Made by a program: the position numbers and the translations under genes. From Methanosarcinaceae archaeon UBA470 (lineage in GTDB: Archaea; Halobacteriota; Methanosarcinia; Methanosarcinales; Methanosarcinaceae), in NCBI GenBank assembly GCA_002508425.1, contig DAKU01000017.1:1-14370 (forward strand): a stretch of 14,370 bases of DNA. The letters are read 5' to 3'. Under the pieces are notes generated by a model, which worked only from the letters and a program-made list of their open reading frames with translations, was not told where the DNA came from and ran no database searches. Positions 1 through 5,866 of this stretch are shown here, piece after piece (the stretch's first letter is position 1; every line of letters begins with the position of its first letter).

Positions 1-208
1 TTAGTTGTGACTTGGTGGTATGAGTGCAGACTAGATTTAGTGGATCAGTTTATGGTGCAATTATATTCCTAGTCCTTATGTACACAGGAGCAAATTATGT
101 ATTTTAAACACATACGCAATTACCAAACACCTTCTCCAGATGTTTGATTTGTATTAAAACCACTTACTACTAAAATTTATATTATTTTAATCTACATTTA
201 TTAACTAA
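1..208. other. Non-coding upstream region, no gene recognised
   Basis: This AT-rich stretch has stop codons in all frames and contains no gene or RNA that I recognise. It is probably the distal upstream region of the surface-protein gene that starts at 288, or the 3' flank of a gene outside the window. I found no convincing repeat or structured RNA in it. Confidence 0.5.
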
Positions 209-209
209 G

Positions 210-217
210 TTTATATA
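210..217 (+). promoter_or_regulatory. Putative TATA box of the surface-protein gene
   Basis: TTTATATA matches the archaeal TATA consensus. Initiation about 25 bases downstream would fall near 240 and give a leader of roughly 48 bases before the ATG at 288. The assignment rests on sequence match and spacing only. Confidence 0.45.
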
Positions 218-256
218 GTTGAATTGCCTATCACTATTTTGAGAATAGATCTCAGG

Positions 257-280
257 ATCCACTCTTATTACAGAGTGGGT
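257..280 (+). promoter_or_regulatory. 5'-leader hairpin overlapping the ribosome binding site
   Basis: ATCCACTCT (257-265) pairs with AGAGTGGGT (272-280) across the six-base loop TATTAC, giving nine pairs of which one is T-G. The right arm contains most of the GGGTGG stretch (277-282) that is the likely Shine-Dalgarno site for the ATG at 288. Folding would partly hide the ribosome binding site, so the hairpin may modulate translation of the surface protein. The pairing is seen in the sequence; the regulatory role is inferred. Confidence 0.4.
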
Positions 281-287
281 GGTAGGA

Positions 288-1961
288 ATGCAAATAAAAT
301 CAAACAAATTAATTTGTTTTGGACTTGTATTGTTTACGATCATGACAATGGGAATTGGTTCTGCTGATTCCCGGGATGTAGAGCTTGTTAATCAACTTGA
401 TGGAAATATCAAAGATGTTGTAATGTCTGGAAAATATGCATATATGTGCCAGGACCAAGATCTTGTTATTTATGATATTACCAATGTTTCTAGTCCATTA
501 GAAGTAGGAAGAATAGGTACTTCATATGATGTGGATGAGGTAGCTATATCAGGAAATCTTGCCTACGTAACTGCTGGGAATAAGCTTATCATTGTGAATG
601 TAACTGACCCTTCAACACCGATCATTGAAGGAAACTATGATCCTCTTGCTTTTCCTTATGTATGTGATATTGAAGTATCCGGGAACTATGCCTATGTAGT
701 CTGCGTTAGTGGTGATTTTTTCATAGATGATATCAGTAAACCTTCTTCCCCAATATTAAAGGGAAGTATAGATGATCTTGGTCAGCTAAATAACGTTGTT
801 ATCGCAGGCAATTATGCCTATATCTCCACATATTCAGGTATTCGAGTTGTAGATATAAGCGATCCATCTTCACCAGTGGAAATTGGAGTATATGGTATCC
901 CTGAGTATACACAAGATGTTTACATATCAGGAAACTATATCTATGCAATATTCGATGGTGATTCTGCCACGGATCTTGAAATAGTAGATGTCAGCAATCC
1001 TTCCTCACCAAGCTTTAAAGGCTTTTATCACTATAATGAATCCGCAGAACTTTATACTGATAATGATCTCGCTTTCTCTGGTAATTATGCTTATTTAGCT
1101 GTTTCCACGGGTCTTGAAATTGTGGATGTCAGTAGTCATTCCTCACCAAAACTCGCAGGAAGATATAATGTTGTTGGCGGTAAAAAAGAAGTTGCTGTAG
1201 TGGGTAATTATGTGTACTTAGCTACCGGCGATGGTCTTTCTATCCTTCGTATGGATACCACACCAGCAATTGACCAAAGCACTACTACCACCTCCTCTTA
1301 CTCAGCAACTTACGATAACAGACTACGCGAGTCTTCTCCAAGCAGTGTTCTTTCTCCTACCGCTTATGTTGATGTAGGTAAGAGTACATCCCGTTGCAGA
1401 GATGTAATGATGTTTGATCTCGGTGACTATGAGACTACAGATACAATAGAGGAGGCAACTCTGTCACTTTACTGGTATTATCCAGTGGATAAGACACGTA
1501 TTTCTGATACAGTAGTTGAATTATACAGGTCAGTTGAGTGGGATCCCAAGTATGTGAGCTGGAAAAACAGTGCTTCCAGTAAAGCCTGGACAAATGCAGG
1601 AGGAAGCTGGTATGATAAGAACGGTGTATCTCAGGGTACTACGCCTTATGAATCAGTAACCTTCTCTGCCGGACAAATTCCAGATAACAAATACTATGAA
1701 TTTGATGTCACGGACCTTGTGCAGGAATACGTAAGTGGGGAATATGATAACACAGGTTTCTTCCTCAAAGCAAAAGATGAGGGTGACAATTACATTGCAT
1801 TCTACAGTTCTGATTGGTCAAACTCTGAACAGAGGCCCAAGTTAACTATAACCTCAACTTCAGGTTATGTAGCTGGTACACCTGTAGATGAACCTGTAGA
1901 TGAGTTACCTGTGGGGCACATGCAGGTGATGATATTACTGCAATCACAGGTTCTGCTGTAA
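288..1961 (+). CDS. Secreted LVIVD-repeat / DNRLRE surface protein, N-terminal part of a frameshifted gene
   Basis: This encodes the N-terminal part of a secreted cell-surface protein. After a lysine-containing start comes a hydrophobic signal peptide (CFGLVLFTIMTMGIGSA), with likely cleavage near SA-D. About 300 residues follow with seven copies of a repeat of the type SGNYAYV...GL.IVDVS.PSSP...G, the LVIVD repeat expected to form a beta-propeller. Next is a DNRLRE domain (coding positions 1311-1856), called the disaggregatase-related repeat in Methanosarcina; relatives include carbohydrate-binding modules. A PVDEPVDELPV linker then runs into an out-of-frame tail of about 15 residues ending at 1961. 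The continuation (PKD and a second DNRLRE domain) is in another frame from 1916. I chose ATG 288 because GTG 279 lies inside the ribosome binding site. A role in surface adhesion or carbohydrate binding is inferred from the domains. Confidence 0.8.
   Translation: MQIKSNKLICFGLVLFTIMTMGIGSADSRDVELVNQLDGNIKDVVMSGKYAYMCQDQDLVIYDITNVSSPLEVGRIGTSYDVDEVAISGNLAYVTAGNKLIIVNVTDPSTPIIEGNYDPLAFPYVCDIEVSGNYAYVVCVSGDFFIDDISKPSSPILKGSIDDLGQLNNVVIAGNYAYISTYSGIRVVDISDPSSPVEIGVYGIPEYTQDVYISGNYIYAIFDGDSATDLEIVDVSNPSSPSFKGFYHYNESAELYTDNDLAFSGNYAYLAVSTGLEIVDVSSHSSPKLAGRYNVVGGKKEVAVVGNYVYLATGDGLSILRMDTTPAIDQSTTTTSSYSATYDNRLRESSPSSVLSPTAYVDVGKSTSRCRDVMMFDLGDYETTDTIEEATLSLYWYYPVDKTRISDTVVELYRSVEWDPKYVSWKNSASSKAWTNAGGSWYDKNGVSQGTTPYESVTFSAGQIPDNKYYEFDVTDLVQEYVSGEYDNTGFFLKAKDEGDNYIAFYSSDWSNSEQRPKLTITSTSGYVAGTPVDEPVDELPVGHMQVMILLQSQVLL
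1311..1856 (+). repeat. DNRLRE domain repeat, copy 1
   Basis: This 546-base unit runs from YDNRLRESSP to KLTITS. It aligns with copy 2 (2198-2743) over its whole length without any insertion or deletion, and by eye about three quarters of residues agree. Shared blocks include TLSLYWY/NLSLYWY, PVDKTR, GGSWYDKNG, PDNKYYEFDVT, NTGFFLKA and YIAFYSSDW. Confidence 0.8.
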
Positions 1962-2746
1962 GCTTTGATGCAAGTGCATCCACTGATGACAATGGTATAG
2001 ATTCTTACTCCTGGGATTTTGATGTATCAGATGGCATAACTTCTGAAGCTACGGGTGTTACAGCTGAGAATACCTACGCAAGTCCAGGTACTTACACTGT
2101 AACTCTAACCGTTACAGATACAGCAGGACAGAAATCTACTGACACAATGCATGTAATTGTAAGCAGTAGCTCAAGTTCAGTAACATATTCCCCTCTTTAT
2201 GATAACAGATTGCGTGAGTCAAGTCCAAGTACTGTGCTTTCCACTACAGGCTATATTGATGTCGGAAAGAGCTCGTCCATTAGCAGAGATGTAATGTTGT
2301 TCGACCTCAGTGAATATGAGACAACGGATAAGATCTCCAAGGCAAATCTATCACTTTATTGGTATTTCCCTGTAGATAAGACCCGTACTTCCGATACTGT
2401 TGTGGAAATCTACAGACCAGTAGAATTGAATCCAAAGTACGTGAACTGGAAATACTATGATTCCGGTAAATCCTGGACAACTGCAGGAGGAAGCTGGTAC
2501 GATAAGAACGGTATAGAACAGGGTACTACTCCTTATGCTTCTGTAACCTTCTCCGGCAGCAAAGTGCCTGACAACAAGTACTATGAGTTTGATGTCACAG
2601 AACTTGTACGGGAATACATAAATGGTGAAAGTAAAAACACTGGTTTCTTCCTCAAGGCAAATACTGAGAACGGCAACTATATTGCATTCTATAGTTCCGA
2701 TTGGACAAATGCTGAACAGAGACCGAAGTTAACCATAACAAGTTAA
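1916..2746 (+). CDS. PKD plus DNRLRE domains, C-terminal part of the same frameshifted gene
   Basis: Reading from 1916 in the frame that ends at TAA 2746 gives an uninterrupted PKD domain. It begins AHAGDDITAITGSAVSFDAS, has the typical SYSWDFD core and ends with YASPGTYTVTLTVTD. A serine-rich linker leads into a second DNRLRE domain (2198-2743). The first internal ATG, at 2147, lies at the end of the PKD domain, has no good ribosome binding site and would give a protein without a signal peptide. An independent gene starting there is therefore unlikely. No C-terminal membrane anchor or sorting motif is visible after the last ITS. The piece makes sense only as the continuation of the gene that starts at 288. 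Confidence 0.75.
   Translation, partial: AHAGDDITAITGSAVSFDASASTDDNGIDSYSWDFDVSDGITSEATGVTAENTYASPGTYTVTLTVTDTAGQKSTDTMHVIVSSSSSSVTYSPLYDNRLRESSPSTVLSTTGYIDVGKSSSISRDVMLFDLSEYETTDKISKANLSLYWYFPVDKTRTSDTVVEIYRPVELNPKYVNWKYYDSGKSWTTAGGSWYDKNGIEQGTTPYASVTFSGSKVPDNKYYEFDVTELVREYINGESKNTGFFLKANTENGNYIAFYSSDWTNAEQRPKLTITS
2198..2743 (+). repeat. DNRLRE domain repeat, copy 2
   Basis: This is the second 546-base unit, of the same length as copy 1 and starting and ending at equivalent residues (YDNRLRESSP to KLTITS). Nucleotide similarity is still clear in places, for example GGAGGAAGCTGGTA followed by GATAAGAACGGT in both. This points to duplication within the gene. Confidence 0.8.
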
Positions 2747-2768
2747 CTTAAGAATAAGAAAATGACGT

Positions 2769-2801
2769 GAGCGAAATTATTTCGCTCCACATCTTTTTTT
2801 T
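2769..2801. terminator. Hairpin plus T-run between convergent genes
   Basis: GAGCGAAAT (2769-2777) and ATTTCGCTC (2779-2787) form a perfect inverted repeat, followed by eight T at 2794-2801. On the plus strand this looks like a terminator for the surface-protein gene. On the minus strand the same stem lies just after the TGA of the UbiB-type gene (2804) and is followed by a T-rich stretch, so it may serve both genes. Confidence 0.6.
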
Positions 2802-2803
2802 GA

Positions 2804-4435
2804 TCATTTCTGGAACATGAGCACACTCAAAAAAAGAGATGCTAAAAATCCTATTGTTCCTAGGATCATTGTATTAGTTTCTCCCAGGATTATCAGGTAT
2901 GTCGAGATCAGGGCTATCACTACCAGGAACAGGTTTTTAGTCAGCCTGTCCAGAAGTTTGTATCTTTTCACCTTGTATGTGCTTTCCTGCAGTTTTTCAA
3001 ATCTATATCCTCTAATGGTCTCAATGACATCATTGACACCTGCAGGGAAGTTCCTAAATATCTCCAGATACTTGTCACCTTCAAGCTGAATGGCTTCAAA
3101 AGCCTTTTTCGGGGCATACCTTGCCCATATAGCCTTTGAAATAACCGGTTTTGCTCCGTCAAGCAGATTGAATTGAGGATCAAGGTCAAAGCAAACAGAC
3201 TCTATGAGCAGCAATGCTTTTTCCAGAGTGGAGAATTCACTTGGCAGTGACATGTTGTACTTAAGTGCTATCTTCGCATAATTGTCGCTCTGCCGCTCTC
3301 CCATGGAATATTTCTGCTCGGCAATGAGTTCATCCATATCCCTTCTGAACCTGCCGATATTCACATCCTCTTTACGCAGTTTTCCTATCTTTAGAAAGGC
3401 ATCAGTAGCAATTTCAACATTTCCTGCATATACTCCATAGAACAGGTTGAGCATATCCCGCTTAAGTTCGTTGTCCAGTTTGCCTATAGCACCAAAGTCG
3501 ATAAAGGCTATTTTTCCATCTTTTACGAGGATGTTGCCTCCGTGGGGGTCTGCATGATAGAAACCATCGATATATACCTGCTTCAGGTAACTGGCAGCAA
3601 CGAGTCTTGCATAATTTGTACGAGTAGCCTGGTCCACATCTTTAAGATCCTTGATCTGAACTCCTTCTATGAAATCCATGACAAGGATACTCTCCCGGCT
3701 GTAATCGGTATATACTCTGGGAATTATGACATTCTCATCATTTTTGAAATTGTCATAGAATCTCATCATGTTCCTGGCTTCTATTCTGTAGTCTAGTTCG
3801 GCGGTAAGTACTTCTCTAAACTCTCTCAGGAAGGCATCCACGTCAAAATTACTGCCAATACCAACGATTTTCACAATGAGTGGTTTCATATCCTCGATGA
3901 TATCAAGGTCAAGGTTTATGTTGTCAATAAGTCCGGGACGGGATATTTTCACCGCTACTTCCTTACCGTTTAATACACCTTTATATACCTGTCCTATAGA
4001 AGCGCTAGCTATGGGTTTAGTGTCAAACTCATCAAAAATATCAAGTATGTTCTGTGCCCCATAGTTTACTCCTGTGTTTTCATTCTTATTACCAAGAGCG
4101 TTGCATTCGCATCCCGTTTCAAAGGACAATTTCATCTCATTGAAATCGAGAGGTTTCACTTTGTCCTGCAGTTTTTCCAGTTCAATTACATATGAACGTG
4201 GTACAACGTCCGGGCGTCTGCTCAGCATTTGGCCAAGTTTTATGAAGCTGGGTCCCAGTTCCTCAAAAGCATCACGAAGTTTTGCAGCACCGCCACGATT
4301 TTCCAGGTCTAGGCTACACGTGCATTTACTGTCAGATATATAATTGCGCTTTATGTCTCTGTAAAGCAGGAAAAATAGATTGTATTTTATGAATACTCGA
4401 ACAATTGTAATATATCTGCGCGTTTTTTTAAACAT
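2804..4435 (-). CDS. ABC1/UbiB (AarF/ADCK) family atypical kinase
   Basis: This is a member of the UbiB/ADCK atypical kinase family, 543 residues. Signature motifs are present in order: the KxGQ helix (FIKLGQ, K66 to Q69), the alanine-rich loop region (ASASIGQVY, 143-151), the nucleotide-binding lysine (AVK, K163), ELDYRIEA (213-220), HADPHGGN (294-301) and IDFG (312-315). The C-terminus has two hydrophobic segments, probable membrane anchors. Relatives act as ATPases in ubiquinone synthesis; methanogens lack ubiquinone, and a role in methanophenazine or other isoprenoid-lipid homeostasis is only inference. Two CxC motifs (C38/C40 and C109/C111) flank the KxGQ motif and are unusual. The start at 4435 has no Shine-Dalgarno site, but a TATA box 26 bases upstream fits a nearly leaderless message. 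Confidence 0.9.
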   Translation of the reverse strand: MFKKTRRYITIVRVFIKYNLFFLLYRDIKRNYISDSKCTCSLDLENRGGAAKLRDAFEELGPSFIKLGQMLSRRPDVVPRSYVIELEKLQDKVKPLDFNEMKLSFETGCECNALGNKNENTGVNYGAQNILDIFDEFDTKPIASASIGQVYKGVLNGKEVAVKISRPGLIDNINLDLDIIEDMKPLIVKIVGIGSNFDVDAFLREFREVLTAELDYRIEARNMMRFYDNFKNDENVIIPRVYTDYSRESILVMDFIEGVQIKDLKDVDQATRTNYARLVAASYLKQVYIDGFYHADPHGGNILVKDGKIAFIDFGAIGKLDNELKRDMLNLFYGVYAGNVEIATDAFLKIGKLRKEDVNIGRFRRDMDELIAEQKYSMGERQSDNYAKIALKYNMSLPSEFSTLEKALLLIESVCFDLDPQFNLLDGAKPVISKAIWARYAPKKAFEAIQLEGDKYLEIFRNFPAGVNDVIETIRGYRFEKLQESTYKVKRYKLLDRLTKNLFLVVIALISTYLIILGETNTMILGTIGFLASLFLSVLMFQK

Positions 4436-4458
4436 CTAAGGATTATAATGTTTTTTAG

Positions 4459-4467
4459 TAAATATAT
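4459..4467 (-). promoter_or_regulatory. Putative TATA box of the UbiB-type gene
   Basis: Read on the minus strand this is ATATATTTA. Its centre is about 26 bases upstream of 4437, so transcription would begin only one or two bases before the start codon at 4435. That would explain why no ribosome binding site is visible there. Confidence 0.45.
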
Positions 4468-4478
4468 GTTCGCCATTC

Positions 4479-4577
4479 ATACTTACTTCATTTCAAGCAA
4501 ACTTCTTATCATTGTATAGAGTCCAATATCCTTTGGGGAAGTTTATGTTCTATATGGAGTTCATCTCAAGTAAGTAT
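4479..4577. repeat. Paired inverted and direct repeats in the divergent intergenic region
   Basis: ATACTTACTT (4479-4488) is exactly reverse-complemented as AAGTAAGTAT (4568-4577). Next to these, TTCATTTCAAG (4487-4497) recurs directly as TTCATCTCAAG (4560-4570) with one mismatch. They lie between the divergent starts at 4435 and 4598 and could be paired operator sites. Chance matches in AT-rich DNA are possible. Confidence 0.35.
4542..4557 (+). promoter_or_regulatory. Possible TATA region of the sugar dehydrogenase gene
   Basis: TTTATGTT and CTATATGG in this stretch are both weak TATA candidates. They would place initiation near 4571-4580, just upstream of the AGGTGG ribosome binding site (4587-4592). 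The choice between them is uncertain. Confidence 0.25.
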
Positions 4578-4597
4578 AATAATAGCAGGTGGCATCT

Positions 4598-5755
4598 ATG
4601 AAAGGACGCTATCTGATAATTATTTGTATTCTTCTATTGATCATTCTATGGATAGGTTCTAGTCAATTTGGGTTGAAGCCTTCTGTAAGTGAAGAGAATC
4701 TTTCTTATATACAACTTCCTTCAGGATTTAAAATAGAAGTATTTGCAGATGGTCTGGTTGATAGCCTTCTTTCGTATCCGGGACTGGCTCCAGGTCCCCG
4801 CATGATGTTGATAAAAAATGGTACGCTTATGGTATCTATTCCGAACAAGGGACTAGTAGCAGTGTTGCCCGATAAGGATGGAGATCACAAGGCTGATAGT
4901 GTGAGCGTATTCATTGATGGATTGAATCACCCTCATGGTTTGGACTATTATAGTGGCTGGTTCTATATAGCTGAAGAACACCGGCTGATCCGGGTAAAAG
5001 ATACTAATAATGATTTTGTTGCAGAAAAGGAAACTATTGAAGTATTGATGGATAATATTCCTACAGGCGGTCACTCTACCAGAACAGTAAAAGTGCATAA
5101 TGGTAGTCTGTATATGAGCATGGGTTCTTCGTGCAATGTATGTTACGAGACGGATACCCGAAGAGCAGCCATTACTCGTTGTGATCTCGATGGTACTAAT
5201 TCCACAGTGTTTGCTTCAGGGATGCGCAATGCAGTTGGAATGGCATTCCATCCTCTAACAGGTCAGTTATATGCCACAGAGAATGGCAGGGATTGGCTCG
5301 GTGATGACCTGCCACCTGATGAGGTCAATTTGGTGGAAGAAGGTGAAGATTGTGGCTGGCCAATCTGTTACGGCAAGAATATACATGATACGGATTTCGA
5401 TAAGAACACATACATCCGTGATCCTTGTGAGGACAGCACTCCCAGTTTGGTGGACCTTCAGGCACATTCGGCTCCGCTGGGACTTAACTTCTACTACGGG
5501 AATTCTTTCCCGCAAGAGTATCAGGGAAACCTTTTCGTGTGTTTCCATGGTTCATGGAACAGACAGGAACCCACAGGGTACAAGGTCGTACGCATAAATA
5601 TGACAGATCTCAGTGTTCATGATTTTGCAACCGGATGGCTCCGGAACAATAGCGTACTCGGAAGACCTGTAGATGTGGTAGTCAGTAATGATGGCTCGCT
5701 TTTTGTAAGTGATGATAACTCTGGTCGGATTTATCGAATATATTATGGGGATTAA
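4598..5755 (+). CDS. Membrane-anchored PQQ-type sugar/sorbosone dehydrogenase-like protein
   Basis: The protein belongs to the soluble glucose/sorbosone dehydrogenase beta-propeller family, 385 residues. An N-terminal hydrophobic segment (about residues 5-22) is a signal anchor, so the propeller faces the outside. Family motifs include LPSGFKIEVFA, NHPHGLD (110-116), TGGHSTRT with the likely catalytic H159, SGMRNAVGMAFHP (R210), and ENGRDWLGDDLPPDEVN with its acidic metal- or cofactor-binding residues. DKDGDHKAD (92-100) resembles a calcium loop, and SSCNVC (178-182) has a close cysteine pair. I chose ATG 4598 because AGGTGG lies five bases upstream; GTG 4589 falls inside that site. PQQ synthesis is not known in methanogens, so the real cofactor and substrate are open: it may use scavenged PQQ or be a non-enzymatic propeller. 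The distance to the kinase downstream argues against an operon. Confidence 0.85.
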   Translation: MKGRYLIIICILLLIILWIGSSQFGLKPSVSEENLSYIQLPSGFKIEVFADGLVDSLLSYPGLAPGPRMMLIKNGTLMVSIPNKGLVAVLPDKDGDHKADSVSVFIDGLNHPHGLDYYSGWFYIAEEHRLIRVKDTNNDFVAEKETIEVLMDNIPTGGHSTRTVKVHNGSLYMSMGSSCNVCYETDTRRAAITRCDLDGTNSTVFASGMRNAVGMAFHPLTGQLYATENGRDWLGDDLPPDEVNLVEEGEDCGWPICYGKNIHDTDFDKNTYIRDPCEDSTPSLVDLQAHSAPLGLNFYYGNSFPQEYQGNLFVCFHGSWNRQEPTGYKVVRINMTDLSVHDFATGWLRNNSVLGRPVDVVVSNDGSLFVSDDNSGRIYRIYYGD

Positions 5756-5830
5756 TATGTGGCTATTGTCAGGACAAAGCTATGGGGTTCACTTTAGAAG
5801 CCTATGCTTTTAACTAAAAAAAAGCAAGAG

Positions 5831-5840
5831 AATATATAAA
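5831..5840 (+). promoter_or_regulatory. Putative TATA box of the histidine kinase gene
   Basis: AATATATAAA is a good archaeal TATA match in the 111-base gap after the dehydrogenase gene. Initiation about 26 bases downstream would fall near 5862, giving a very short leader. The GGTGG at 5859-5863 is the likely ribosome binding site for ATG 5867. Confidence 0.45.
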
Positions 5841-5866
5841 CCTTGATAAACCTGTAATGGTGGATA

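Larger units (their letters stand above)
288..2746 (+). pseudogene. Whole surface-protein locus with one apparent frameshift at about 1913-1916
   Basis: The two pieces join at GTGGGGCACATG (1911-1922). Changing the run of four G to two G gives PVAHAGDD, and one extra G gives PVGAHAGDD. Both are normal PKD openings. The reconstructed protein would be about 820 residues: signal peptide, seven LVIVD repeats, DNRLRE, PKD, DNRLRE. All domains on both sides are otherwise intact, so the lesion is recent, a sequencing or assembly error, or a site of ribosomal slippage or phase variation. The sequence alone cannot distinguish these. Confidence 0.65.

Noticed and set aside
1911..1922. A classical programmed -1 frameshift signal
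   Set aside because: There is no X-XXY-YYZ heptamer and I saw no strong downstream hairpin or pseudoknot; slippage on GGGG is possible but not the simplest explanation.
2147..2746. An independent 199-residue protein starting at ATG 2147
   Set aside because: The same frame is open further upstream and encodes a full PKD domain from 1916; the ATG lies at the PKD end and would give a protein lacking a signal peptide.
5271..5597. Overlapping open frames on both strands inside the dehydrogenase gene
   Set aside because: The main frame carries the conserved dehydrogenase motifs throughout this stretch, so the others are by-products.
5805..5826. TGCTTTT and AAAAGCA as a terminator hairpin after the dehydrogenase gene
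   Set aside because: The stem is seven mostly A-T pairs with an eight-base loop and no T-run after it, which is too weak to call.
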